Shown here piece after piece: positions 40,976 through 53,044 of a DNA stretch of 64,000 nucleotides. Position 1 is the first letter of the stretch. Each line of letters starts with the position of its first letter. A model generated the notes under the pieces. That model ran no database searches. It was not told where the DNA came from and worked only from the letters and a program-made list of their open reading frames with translations. Position numbers and translations under genes: made by a program. The stretch lies in assembly GCA_904063045.1 (NCBI GenBank), contig CAJFCJ010000007.1:2797404-2861403 (forward strand), given 5' to 3'. The DNA comes from Dimorphilus gyrociliatus (lineage: Eukaryota; Annelida; Polychaeta; Dinophilidae).

Positions 40976-42484
40976 TTCAAATGAAAGTGATTCAACAAAA
41001 ATATCTACAGACGTTGCACTTCTATCAAACTCGTTTGAGCCGTTATCATACCTTAGTTGAGTAATATAACATATATTGCAATATATAGGCTGGCTGAGGC
41101 CAGAGAGATACAGCTTATCTCGTAGCAGCGTATTTTCCTTTTGCGGAAACTAGAAAATGTACATAATCAATAAAAGTATTAATAAAACTCTACTCAGAAT
41201 TGTGGTTTAGTCTTTTTTTTTGTACAAATGTTCTTTTTTTTACGTGGAACATTTTTTATGTGAATAGTCTTTTACATGGAACATGCTTTGGTATTGATAA
41301 TAGTTCTTTTATAAACGCATTCATTTTGAGCGTTTTTTTATAAGTAGGATCTATCAAAATATGTTATCTGCATTTATAATCTATACACTGGATATATCTA
41401 TCAACTATTTATATATAAAGATATAAATATACAAGTTATGATTGAAGGTCTTGATTGTCATAATAAATCGTAGTTGAGCTTTAGTTCACGAATCATCGCT
41501 CAGAATCATAGGAGACGGCTAACCGTTTTTCGAAAGCGTCTTTTATTAAATTTTCAAATATCCTTTGATAGAATGGAACTCTTTTGGGGGTATACTAGTC
41601 TTTAAGTTTATTCATGTCAACTCAAACAGAAATTTAGATGCAAAAATTGCTTATTGAGTTCATTTCCACTAAAGTAATTGAACAATTACTGTTACAAATG
41701 TGTAATAATAGAATTGTATGAATTAACCATTCTCATTAATATAGAGGAGTAACTTTTAAAGAGCATCTTTTCGGATAAAACAAGACCTGATAAAGTGAAA
41801 TCAAATTAAATGTCGGGAAAAAAAGAACAGCATTAAGGAAAGTGAAAGCCCATCGGAAGTGAAGCGAATTATTAAAGCTTGACGCTATAAAGCGTCTCTT
41901 AGATTGATTCATAGCTAGATATAGTAATTGCTCAGCTATGCTTAAAATCTATTAGAGAATATCAAAATAATATTTTAATAGTTAAAAGACAAATTTATTA
42001 TTTCTGTTTAAGAGGAAAATTGCAAAAATTTCATTAAATAATTTAGAAATTCATCTAATCAAAAGTCTAATTTATGCGAACATTTCATCCCAACTACCAG
42101 ATATCGACCTTTTTAACACCCTAAGGACGAAAGTTAACAAGTGAACCACTCACTGTGTTCTATTCTATTTCCAATGGTATTTTTTCCTTTCTCCTTCATA
42201 ATTCTAAAATGAATGATAGATTTATTACTAATTATCTGAAAGAATCATAAAATACTTTTACCGGAAATGACCATGGTGGCAAAAAAAATATCGAAAAGAA
42301 ACAAAGAAAGAAAGAGAATTATTCACAATGATAAAAGACTTTTAAAGGTTTGTTTGTTTAAATTTATAGCCCTCTCACTAGATAAACGAGACAAAAGTCT
42401 CTGACTAATTTATGATCTGTTGTAAACCTGTGGAGTCGACTTTCAAACCGATAATGGTATTGAAAGGAACGAGTCTAACTTATT
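40976..42484. other. 1.5-kb spacer upstream of the Wnt gene
   Basis: It probably carries the promoters of both the RING/B-box gene and the Wnt gene. Seen: a pair of near-identical 12-mers (TAC[G/A]TGGAACAT) at 41241-41252 and 41273-41284, and one TCF/LEF-type CCTTTGAT at 41562-41569. Otherwise it is AT-rich, without repeats or open frames. Confidence 0.4.
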
Positions 42485-43585
42485 ATGAACATCTTTAACA
42501 TAGTTCTTTTCACTGTAAGCGTAACATTTCAATCTTCTTACGGTCTATTCGGGTTAGTTTCCTATGTGTTTTTTCTTTACTCCTAATACTTTTTAAATGA
42601 TGTTTTAATACGCTTATTAGATTCTATCTTGATTTATTATAGCCTTTCGTCACATCGTCCATTAAATTACCTACGAAAGCAAAATTCTTCGTTAGATTTT
42701 ATTAAATCGGCTAATTTACCAAGGAGTATTCGCGGATTCTTTCTCAACGATCCTGGATTTGCCGAAACATTAAAGACTTCTATTAAATCGGCTATAGCAA
42801 CTTGCAAATTGGTCAATGACAATTACAGATGGAATTGCCCGATTAAAGAGCATTTTAGGGAATCGATATTGAGAAAAGGTTTTAAAGAAACGGCTTTCCT
42901 GCATGCTTTACAAGCTTCGGCAATAGTTATAGAATTCGCAAAGGCTTGTTCCAGCGGCGGTGTTGCTTTGTGTGGTTGTGCTGCCGGAACATCTAATGAA
43001 TCGTTGGAGAGAGGTGAATGCAACGATAATATCCGTTTCGGAAAATCAGTTTTGCAGCAATTGATCAACTATTCGAGAAAGAAGAAGTCTAAATTGCAAA
43101 TGGTTAATGAGCACAATGCTAGGGTAGGTCTACATTGGGTACGGAAGAGAACAAGGAGAAAATGTAAATGTTACGGATTTTCTGGAAGCTGTGAGAAAAA
43201 AATTTGCTGGAGATCTACTCCATCTATGGGTAAAATAGGCTCCCTTTTACATAAGAGAATGATAAGGAGCGTAAATGTTGATAGGTCAACTTTAGAGAGG
43301 AAAGGACCAAAAAGAAATAAAGGCTTATCGATTATTGCTTCTAAATTATCGCTTGTCAGAACCACAAAATCTCCCGACTTTTGCAGTGATAGTAAGTATA
43401 GTAATGGAACTAAAAGACGGCGTTGTCAAAACGACAAACATTGTAAAGTTTTGTGCTGCGGGAGAGGTTATAGGAGAAAACGAGTGAGAATTGAAACTAC
43501 ATGCTGTCGCATGAAAAAGACATTAGGCTTTCCAACATCTTGTCCCGAGTGTGCTAAGATTATTACAGTTAGACTATGCAAATAA
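42485..43585 (+). CDS. Wnt: Divergent Wnt ligand (Wnt9/10-like)
   Basis: Two exons, 42485-42552 and 42643-43585, give 336 aa. A signal peptide (MNIFNIVLFTVSVTFQSSYG) occupies exon 1. Wnt marks are YRWNCP, GFKETAFLHALQASA, NEHNARVGLHWV, RKCKCYGFSGSCEKKICWR (with the acylated Ser in the FSGSC turn), SPDFC, HCKVLCCGRGY and a Cys-rich C-terminus ending RLCK. Wnts are secreted lipid-modified ligands for Frizzled. Sequence such as KETAFLHA and SPDFC points to the Wnt9/Wnt10 part of the family, but the usual WGGC before DN is replaced by RGEC and the C-terminal finger is divergent. The subfamily is therefore uncertain. AATAAA is at 43646. It converges with the CRAL-TRIO gene (175 bp). Confidence 0.93.
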
Positions 43586-43760
43586 AACGAAAACTGGGAC
43601 TATTTTCTACGTAGTTCAAAATTAATGGCGTACAATTGAAAAGAAAATAAATACGTTATTTTTTCATGTTTTCATATCAGATTATTGTTATTTTAAATAG
43701 AGTTAAAGCATCTCTTTTTCTCTAGATGTAATATTAGAATCTGCACCGTACCGCTTAAAA

Positions 43761-44895
43761 TCACATTGTTATTTGGCTAGCACCTGAAGGTATTTGAAAT
43801 TCATCTTTTATAGGAATCTTTCCCACTATCTCGCTTTCTCCGTCATCGCTTGAATCGGCATCGTAAGGAGCTTCTTCCCTTTCTATTGTTATTGCTTGAC
43901 AAATTCTCCCTTTCAACTCGTCAACAATGTTGGGATGGATACGATGATTTTCTTTTCTGCAGTCGAGATATTCGGCTACGTAGGAGGGACAACCTCTTGG
44001 ATCATGAGGATGAACTTCTGGCTTTCTCCAGAAAAATTGCTGTGATGGAATGAGAGGTTTTTTTCTATTCAGTAGAACCTCTTCATTTAGCCATTCAGAG
44101 AGTTCAGGTGGGAAGAACTTCTCAAAAGCATCCTTAACTTTCCTTTTACCTCTTACAAGACGCATTTTACTGGCAGTATTTGGGTGTAGGAAGGCTTTAA
44201 TAGCTTTCCATACACCTTCAAACAAGGCGTTGTGGTTGACGCATAGTACTTGGCCTAATTGTTCTGGATAGTGATTCGCAAGAATTTGTGTAACCCCATA
44301 TCCCAATTTTGGTGAACAAGCTGGGAGCGTCATACCAGAACAGTCCAAAACAAGGACCCAAGAGTGAACATTTGGTGCCATACTACCTATTGCCGATTCA
44401 AAGGTATAGGCGCAATGAGCTACTGCATCTTCTATACTATATTTATGAACAGTGGCCTGTGCAAAGCAGCAATATAGTACAGGCCTCCCTAATTCATCGA
44501 AGCCTATTTGTCTTAGAGAGTGAAAACCAGGTTTTTCATGACACCACCTACAATCAATTAAACTGGGTTTATACGTCTTTCTCCATTCAACAGTACCTCT
44601 CAGCAATTTTTCAGCCAAGTCTAGATTCCAGTCTCTAGCCTTCAAGTATCTCATTAGTCTGCAAAACGATTATTAATCAATTGCCCCTGCCATCCAATTT
44701 AGATCTCTTATCAGAGACCGGATATGAAAAAATTGATTCGACATTTTCATAAAACGATAAAATAATATAAACATACGTTATGTCGGTCAAAAAATTGTGG
44801 CCATTTTCCACACCTTCTTCAATATATAGATCTTTTACGCGAAACCTTAAATTGTCCAATAAATGATCTTTGCCGGAAAAAGCCGCTGTTGCCAT
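43761..44895 (-). CDS. CRAL-TRIO (Sec14-like) lipid-binding protein
   Basis: Two exons, 44777-44895 and 43761-44658, give 338 aa. The N-terminal CRAL-TRIO helices contain TLMRYLKARDWNLDLAEKLL and RGTVEWRKTYKP. The lipid-binding domain has ELGRPVLYCCFAQ, VHSWVLVLDCSGMTLPA, NHYPEQLGQVLCVNHNALF and VWKAIKAFLHPNTASKM. The C-terminal ~90 residues add acidic sequence and end PSGASQITM. Sec14-like proteins exchange phosphatidylinositol and other lipids between membranes. It has no GOLD, SPRY or BNIP2 extension, so it resembles small fungal- or plant-type Sec14 homologues more than SEC14L1. The ligand is unknown. Confidence 0.9.
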
Positions 44896-46004
44896 TCTTT
44901 TTGATCAAAGAGGATTATTCCTGTTAATAAATTCAGATCATGGCAGTTAATAAGAGAAAGGTTTACAAGTAATTCTAAAAATAATCTTTGCCTAATTTTC
45001 TTTAGTTTGTGCAGTATAAATTAAATAGAACAGAGAATATTTATAAACACTCTCACCCACGTTTCACAACATATGTTGCACTGCATTTAATTCCCAAAAA
45101 ATGACTAAGATCCTTTAATGAATAACGTATAATATATTTACAGCGCATATATATTATAGGTATACTATTTTGTAAAAGAACAGCCAATGTATACATTTAT
45201 ATATATATATATATATATTGCGCATAATATACATATTCATCTACCTCTTTTTTTGTAATATCTTCAGTTTAATAACTAACCATTAGGCATATAAAATTGA
45301 TTTTAGCAAATGTTACAAAGTACGTCACAAGCAATATACAATAGTCAAGTTTTTCGTATGGAGCTTTTCTTTTCAAAAAAAACTAGTTGCTATTGCATTT
45401 TCTATACTATTGACCCTACGCAATATGAATAAAATTACTTTTACAAAAGTATCTATAAGAATAACAATAGTTAATTGTGTTTTATACGCTAATGTGATAA
45501 ATTAAGTTACCTTAAAACTTGTTAATATTATTAAAATAAATTTCACTTTAGGAAACAGCGTTAAAACATCGTCATGTACCAATTCCACGTACGAATATCA
45601 GTTTTAAAGCGTCCTCTGGTGGCTGATTTTATAACATCAGTCGCAGCCTGAAGGGCGTTTCCATTTGGAGTAATTATTGGACGTCGATAAATTATCTTCC
45701 TAGTCTTTTTTCAGTTAATAAGTTTTATTATTCATATATTTATTCACAATTTAATATAATTTGTGCATATTCAGCTGTTTATTAAATCGTTAATTATGTT
45801 TTATCAGGTAGAATCCCGATCTCTTGAACATTCATTCAACAATCACGTGGGCTCATTGTATTGATTTTTCCGGTTTGAATGTCCCACTTAGCATTAAAAA
45901 TGTCAAATACTTGAATTCAACGTTTTATAATAAAACATGAAAAGTAGATTAACAGTTGGTAACGAAAAATAACAAAACTGTTTCTATCTGAAAGTAATTA
46001 TTCT
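44896..46004. other. Spacer CRAL-TRIO/DHX33
   Basis: 1.1 kb, AT-rich. It contains a (TA)n run at about 45198-45218 and a CTCF-like motif on the minus strand at 45609-45622 (CCACCAGAGGACGC, one mismatch to CCASYAGRKGGCRS). A CACGTG is at about 45844. No open frame was supported. Confidence 0.45.
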
Positions 46005-48816
46005 CTACTGGCGAATTAATCGTTTGCTCACGAATTCCGGAGATATTTCGAATAACCACTGAGGATCAATAAGAGAAAGATCTCTAGAAAGAAGGATAAA
46101 TAATTAAAGCTTTTCCGTATTCGTAGCCTATAAATATTGCAAACCTGATATAGCATTTATTAGTCTGCACCAGTTCACTATAAATTACGTAACCGGGTTT
46201 TGATCGAAAGAGAACAGACGATGGATGAATATTTACCATTTTACGGTCCATAATCTATAAATAAAGAAGTAGTTGGAATATATTTTAAAAAGATTATTTT
46301 CTTAAAAATTGTTAATAAAAAAATGAATAATAAAAACTGACTGTTGAGTAAAGACCATCCGAATGAAGTTGAGCAGCATTCATGAAAAGCCCATGTACTA
46401 GACTCTTTCGTACTAAACTTCGATCTTCACCGCAAGATTTAATTGTCATATTTTGATCAATGCAAATCTTTCGCAGCTGCTTGCGTATTTGAATAACTAT
46501 CTTCATATTACGATGATTGATAAAGTTTTCTTTGCACCAAACCTAAAAGCAGATATGAAAAAGTCGAATCAGTAAAGCGTAGAAATAGAATTAATTGTTT
46601 TTATAATCATTCTAAATACTTTATTTTTTTTCGAACCCTTGTAACTCTTATAAACGTTTAATAATGTTATATGATCTCCTTCAACGGACTGGAATTTTCT
46701 TCTGACAGCTTCGGCTTTTTCTCTCTTTTAATGAAAGCAAACCAAGAAATGTTGACTTGAGAAAATTAATTGAGAAAACGAGAGCGACTAACCTGGTCAG
46801 CACTAATCAGCATGACAGAATCAGCACTTAACATCGACACAACAGTCAGTATCTCCTCTAGACAACCATTTTTTTCTGCGGCCAACAACACTCGCCCGAG
46901 TCTGTTTTATAAGTTTTTTAAAGCTTATAAGCTCTCATTTGATCTAATTAGAAAGCAATAATATAAACCTTGGATCTAAAGGAAAAGCAGCCATTCTTTT
47001 GCCTATCTCTGTTAGATGTAATTCATTCCCCTTGTCCTTTTCAATAGCTTGGAGCCATGATAATTGATCAACTGCCGAATTTAGACTTTCTTCTGATGGC
47101 TTATCAACAAAATCGAAAGTCAGAGTATTTTTTATGCCTAATGATAACAATTGCAGAGTTACACTCGCAATATTGCATCTAAGAATTTCGGGTATGGAAT
47201 TTGCTGGCATTAAATCGAAAGTATTTTTATCATAGACTCTATAACATGTTCCAGCAGATTGACGGCCAGCCCTTCCAGAACGCTGCCAAGCTTGAGATTG
47301 TGAAATACGAACGACTGTCAGAATGTCCAAACCACTAGATGGCTTATGTAATTTTGCCTTAACCATTCCACTGTCTACAACGTACTTTATACCGCTTATA
47401 GTAATTGATGTTTCAGCAATATTTGTTGCTACGATAACTTTTCTGGTATTCTATTAACAGAAAACTGATTATTGTCAGAAATGATCAAGTTACTGTCAAT
47501 TACCTTTGGAGTATCCTCAAAAACTCTTTTCTGCAGGGCAAAAGGAAGCGCAGCGTACATAGGCAACACTGTTAGGTCAATATCTGTAAAACCATACAGT
47601 TAATTTTTTAACGACAGGTATTAATTTTCTTCGTAATAGGCTTACCAGTCTTACAATTTTTACCCATTTGTCTTAGAGATCGTACAAAATTCTCTATTTC
47701 ATCTTGACCTGTTAAGAAGACTAAGACGTCATGTTGTGGGGGAGCCTTGGAATGAATTTGCATAACAGTTGTTAGGCAAGCAAATAAATAATCATCAATT
47801 TTATCTTCTGTAAATTTAATTGAAATGGGATGTAGACGACCTTCTATGTATAATATAGGACATTTATCAAAGTATTCAGATAGTTTTCCAACATCCATTG
47901 TAGCTGACATTATTATAATCTTTAAGTCTTCGATGTGGCGCTTTTGGCGCTCCTTTTGTGCCTTTTTTATGATAGAAAGTAAAACGTCTGTATGGACAGT
48001 CCTTTCATGGGCCTCATCGATTATTATATAAGAATACCTATATAAAAATAATTTAGGTCTCACTGGATTCTATGATTGGAAATTTATATATTTAACGAAC
48101 TGGGTTAACAAACGATTGAGTGTGGCATGTCTCATTAGCATACCATCAGTCATATATAGAATTTTGGTTGCTGGAGAGAAACTTTCTTCAAATCTGACAC
48201 AATACCCAACCTGATGGAAGAAAAAGATATCAATAGATTTTGTTCCCTAAATTATAAACTCTAAATTTTGTACTTCATTTCCAATCGGGGTATTCATTTC
48301 CAAAGCAACTCTTTCGGCTACGCTAATTGCAGCAACTCTTCTCGGTTGAGTTATTGCGATCTTTCCTTTGCCATTAAGGATATCATTGTATATGTATTGA
48401 GGAATTTGGGTTGTTTTACCACTACCCGTTTCACCGATTACAACTAGTCTATTTTCCTCTTTCATCCTTTTTATAAGTTTCTGTTTTACAGCGAAAATTG
48501 GTAGCGATTTTTTATGGTCTTCAAAGTTGTTTCTTTCTTCTTCCTATATTTTTAACATGAATTTAGAAAAACTATTTGCTTAATTACTTTAAGCGTCTTA
48601 TTCAACTTAGAGTGACATTTTAAATAGGGAAGTAATCGAAAGTCGAATTACCGTGGCATCTTCAATGGTGATAGTAGTTTTTAAGTCAGGCATCTTAATT
48701 TTCTTTGCAGTAGCTTCTTCATTTTGAGGTTCGGAAGCAGCTTTTCTTTTATTACTTTTTTTCTTTGAATCCCTGAACTTTCGTTCAACTAAAATGCCAA
48801 TATCCGACAAATTCAT
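46005..48816 (-). CDS. DHX33: DEAH-box RNA helicase DHX33
   Basis: Eleven exons close in frame to 700 aa: 48652-48816, 48274-48543, 48101-48210, 47646-48037, 47504-47583, 46969-47450, 46793-46901, 46620-46724, 46342-46542, 46145-46254, 46005-46083. A lysine-rich N-terminus (KKKSNKRKAASEPQ) resembles a nuclear or nucleolar localisation signal. Helicase motifs: I GETGSGKTT (92-100), Ia TQPRRVAA, II DEAH, III SAT, V TNIAETSIT, VI QRSGRAGR. Winged-helix, ratchet and OB regions follow, with DHX33-like NKVWCKENFINHRNMK and IHPSSVLFRSKPGYVIY. In vertebrates DHX33 works in the nucleolus in rDNA transcription and in translation initiation, and can sense double-stranded RNA. It shares a 287-bp promoter with MDP1. 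Confidence 0.95.
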
Positions 48817-49103
48817 TACGATTTCATAGAGGGGTAGCGATAATAGGATTTAAAATCACGTGTGTTATATTCGTAGGCAAAACATTCATTACGAGGAGAA
48901 TTGGAGCAGAAGTTATCCAACGAATATTGCTAACTGAACCTAAAAATTTGTTTGATATTTTTTTGTAAGATATAAAAGGGAATTGTTGATAATTTAAGCA
49001 ATAGTCCTTAGTGTTTACCTAAAAATCTTGTGCTAACTAAGCCCCGGATATGTTATAATTTATAAACAGTATTGTGAAATAGAACATTTTCTAGCAATTT
49101 AAG
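48817..49103. promoter_or_regulatory. Divergent DHX33/MDP1 promoter
   Basis: 287 bp between two start codons. A CACGTG E-box lies at 48857-48862, 41 bp from the DHX33 ATG. It could bind Myc-type factors, which would suit a ribosome-biogenesis gene, but this is a single motif. Confidence 0.4.
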
Positions 49104-49907
49104 ATGTCTTCATTCAAGGAATTATGGAATTTGGAAGAATTGGATGAAAAGCCCCAGGTTATAGTTTTCGATCTAGGTAACGAATAAAACAACATTTACT
49201 AGTCATATTGTAACGTGATTGTGGAAAAAGTAAAAAGTAACAAAACGGAATAAATAATTACAGATTACACCTTATGGCCATTCTATGTGGACTGTGAAGT
49301 TACACCTCCATTTCAAGTGTAAAGTTTTGTTACATCAAAATCTATTTTAGTGTTAGGTGATATTTAATTTACAGTGTAAAGGACGTAGTACTAGATAGAA
49401 ACAAGCACGAAGTGAAGCACTATTATGAAGTACTTCCAGTGTTAGAAAAATTAGGAAATGAAGGTTACGAATTAGCAATAGCCTCTAGAACCGGTGAAGT
49501 AGCAGGAGCGAAATCACTTATGAATTTATTTGGTTGGATGCCTTATTTCAAAGAACAGAATATTCAAATATATCCAGGAGATAAGAAGAGGCATTTCGAC
49601 AAGTAAGAATACCTTAACTAAAGCCTAAAACCTACAAAGAGTACTAATTTAAATTACATAGCATACAAAGAGCTACTAAAGTGCCATACAACAGAATGAT
49701 ATTTTTCGATGACGAATGGAGAAATATTAGAAGTGTATCAGAGCTTGGTATTCTGTCATTTAATAATAGAATTAATTATTCACATGAAAATTCAATGCAT
49801 TATATTTTTTAGGTGTTACTTGTGTGTATGTGAAGAAAGGAATATCAATAGCTGAATTAAAGAGGGGTTTCGAAGAATATAAGCTGAAGAATTCCATTGG
49901 TAGTTAA
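49104..49907 (+). CDS. MDP1: Magnesium-dependent phosphatase 1 (HAD superfamily)
   Basis: Five exons, 49104-49176, 49264-49318, 49375-49602, 49662-49747 and 49813-49907, give 178 aa. The HAD nucleophile motif is VFDLDYTLWP, with Asp23 as nucleophile and Asp25 as general acid. An intron splits the codon of Asp25. Motif II lies in IASRTGEV, and the metal-binding FFDDEWRNI is motif IV. MDP1 dephosphorylates protein tyrosines and sugar phosphates such as fructosamine-6-phosphate in the cytosol. The second exon ends at CAAGT before a GTAAAG donor, the choice that keeps the frame. AATAAA at 49968 marks the 3' end. Confidence 0.95.
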
Positions 49908-50764
49908 ATTATCCACCATCAGTGACTCCATACGCGATATACAACGTCTAAAAATCAATAATTGTGAAATAAACCTATTCAGTTTAAAATGTATTTATAT
50001 TCTACTGATTACATCTATTAAATATTCATAAGATCACTTTATAAAATGCCAATTATTAGTTCTCACATTGTATATACACCAGATGGCACAGTGGGAATAA
50101 CTTTCCATAATTGATCAATATGACGAATATTTCATTAATTTTTATAACAATTTCAATATGGCGTAAGGGAAATTCAATTTGAAACATATTGTTTATTATC
50201 AAATGGGCTATATCTATTGTTTTCATCGAATCGATAGGTTTAACGCCCAGATTTTCCAATCGTGCCGCTAGTATCGACCAGCTAGGCGTATTATATTCGT
50301 ACTCTGCGTTCTAGAATGACTCTTCTGCCCGAACTAGCTCAAAATTTCAGGAATTCTACATAATTGAAGGTATAAAATCAGGATAATTATTTAAACTAAT
50401 TAAGATAAATGTATGGTTATGTATTAAATTACGTAACTTATCGCTCTAACTGTCTATATCGTCCTCTTCAAAATGCAATGATAATGAATGGAAATAAATT
50501 GGGAAACACCTCCCCCTCTCAAGTAATTTTGCATAGATATGAACTAAATTGACCTAAATAGAGGTCAAGAACTGACAGAACAATGATAGTAGATAAAATT
50601 GTTATATTTTGACAATAGTTTATCAAATAGGAAAAGTATATTTGATACTATTATAAAATAGTTAAAGATGTCTTGATAATTATAGGTGGCGTTAATTTGA
50701 ATTAAACTGAAAAGGTCTAAGTCTAAAAACGCTCATTCAACTTTTCAAACGTAAAGGAATAATA
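49908..50764. other. Spacer MDP1/carbonic anhydrase
   Basis: 857 bp with the MDP1 polyadenylation signal and a CTCF-like ACACCAGATGGCAC at 50076-50089 (one mismatch to the consensus). The small minus-strand frame at 50056-50259 overlaps this site and is not supported as a gene. The region before 50764 is probably the carbonic anhydrase promoter. Confidence 0.45.
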
Positions 50765-51875
50765 ATGGCTGCTAGCTGGGGTTATTTGAACACAAATGGA
50801 CCAGATACTTGGTCTGCTGACTTTCCTGCTGCTAAAGGAGACAAACAAACGCCGATCAATATTGTTACAGGAGACACGAAATTGGAATCCAATTTGAAGT
50901 CTAAACCGATTAGCGTCTCCTACAAGCCCGAAAATTCTAGAAAATTGAAGAACACTGGTCATTCTTGTCAAGTTGTTATTGACGGAGAAGGCTCTAGTTA
51001 GTGATTCTTTGATAAGAAAACCTTTTCTGTATTTTTAAATGCACTTATTATACATGCTTGTTATCTACGTTTTCAAAAAATAAACAGGCCTAAAAGGAGG
51101 ACCTTTAGAGAGCGATTACAAAATAGAGCAATTCCATTTTCATTGGGGTAAAAGTAATGACGTTGGTTCTGAGCATACAATCGATGGAGAAATGTTTGCT
51201 GGTGAGGTAAGCCTATATGATCTTATTTTTCTCTTTGAAAAAAAATAAATAACAGGCATAGAAATACCGTCAGACTCATTTTGTTATTATTTTTTTGTTA
51301 GCTTCACCTCGTACACTGGGATAGTTCAAGATTTGGCAGTTTTGCTGAGGCTGTAGACAAACCGAGTGGCTTATGTGTCCTCGGCATTTTCTTAAAGGTT
51401 AGTATATATTTATTTTTATCATTCTATTGTGTATATGTTGCACTGAATATACCTAATAAGAGAGAAAGTAAACAAATTCTATATGCTGTATCCCGTTTTA
51501 ATAATGTTAAATGTAAAAATAACAATAAAAAATCAATATAAACAATAGATTGGACAAGAAAATGAAGCTTTGAAGAAATTGACTGATCAATTTAATAACA
51601 TAAAAGAGCCAAACGCAAGTATTGATTTGGTTGGAGGCTTTGATCCTGCATCTCTTCTGCCGGATACGGAACGTTATTGGACTTATGACGGTTCGCTAAC
51701 AACTCCCCCTTGCTTTGAATCGGTTAAATGGGTCCTGTTTAAAGAACCTATCGAAATTTCTGAGGCTCAACTCAACGAATTCCGATCACTGTCTTCCTTA
51801 GATGGCGGCTGCATGGGTAACAATTATAGGCCGGTTATGCCATTAAATGACCGCCAAGTAAATTGTTCGTTCTAG
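50765..51875 (+). CDS. CA: Alpha carbonic anhydrase, cytosolic type
   Basis: Four exons, 50765-50996, 51088-51206, 51302-51397 and 51549-51875, give 257 aa. The N-terminus [16 protein letters not shown] has no signal peptide. GDKQTPINI is the family start. The zinc ligands are His94 and His96 (EQFHFHWG) and His119 (ELHLVHW), by chance the same numbers as in human CA II. The substrate-orienting Thr lies in [14 protein letters not shown] and the C-terminus has [12 protein letters not shown]. It hydrates CO2 to bicarbonate and supports pH and ion balance. His64, the proton shuttle, is uncertain: a His occurs at about residue 66 (NTGHSCQV). AATAAA is at 51901. Confidence 0.96.
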
Positions 51876-53044
51876 AGTAGGCGTGTGTTAATGGTTATCA
51901 AATAAAAAATGGGCTATAGGCCCAATTCAATGTAACGAAATCTCGTTTCATCTTTTATTGTTTTCTTTAGTATGTTATCTATAAGTAGCGTCTTGCTTAA
52001 CATCAATTATTAAATCATGCATCAGATCGATAAATTTTTAGGCCTATGACCCTGAAATCAAATTATTCAGGAGTCAACTTGCGGAAAAAATTACGAATGA
52101 CAATAATCAAGATTGAACTCGTTTTTTTTTTACTAATTTATAGGCGAGTGTATGTATATATAAAAGAACCCTAGCTGATAACACTTAGGATTACAAAACA
52201 GTCAACAATACGGATTGTATAATACGATAACAATGGACTTGAAAAAGAGGCTGTCACTCTATAAACATTTGTCTAGAGACGACTACTAATCTAACCTTAT
52301 GTAATTTAATAGTTTTCTCTAAGTTATAACTGATTAAAGACAAATTTTTATATATATTCTAAAATATGTAAGTAAAAATGAGTTAATGAAAATACTTTAG
52401 AAATTCCGTTTAATAATGAATTGTTAAACTGGTCCAAATCAGTGAATGTCTCATAATAAGAAGAGGATAGAGAGAGAAAAGTAGCGAACGAATAAAAAAA
52501 AGGTGAGCGAAAAACAGTAATTATCCCGAAAATAGGTTACAGAGTAAACGTGTTTAAAGAAAATTGACAATATCTTCACTGATATTGTCTTTTAAAAGAA
52601 ACTTTTAATAAAATATTTATATTAATATCTTCATGTCTGAAAACATAGCGATTAGGTAAGAAAAAAAAACTTATCGAAAAACGAAATATTCCAAACAGGA
52701 CACAAACTATCTGACAAGCGGTGAGTAGTGTTATCCTACTCGTTTTTATATATCTGACCTACTCATATTACAAGCTGTAAAGCCGTTAAAGTTGCTCGTA
52801 GTAGTGTTTACAATTGCTTTTCTCTATACGTATGAACGTTTTTACTATTATTACAGGTAGTTTTCTTGTAGTGCTTGAAAAAACCGCTCTTTTTTAAACG
52901 AATATATGTCATAGTTAACTCAATGTTATTATCGTTATAAATTGTACTAATGATGTTAAATTATCCGTATAAAAAATTTATAGGAAATCCGAAAAATAGC
53001 CAAGGAATTAAGAATAACATAAATCATAAAATTCAAAGGAGGTT
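51876..53044. other. Spacer carbonic anhydrase/Kir channel
   Basis: 1.17 kb. It includes the carbonic anhydrase polyadenylation signal (51901-51906), a TAGGCCTA palindrome (52039-52046) and AT-rich sequence that probably holds the Kir promoter and leader. No open frame was supported. Confidence 0.4.

Noticed and set aside
41562-41569. TCF/LEF site (CCTTTGAT) upstream of the Wnt gene as evidence of feedback
   Set aside because: A single 8-mer in 1.5 kb is not beyond chance.
50056-50259. 67-codon minus-strand frame before the carbonic anhydrase gene
   Set aside because: Low-complexity Ile/Asn/Phe-rich product typical of AT-rich spacer, with no homology.
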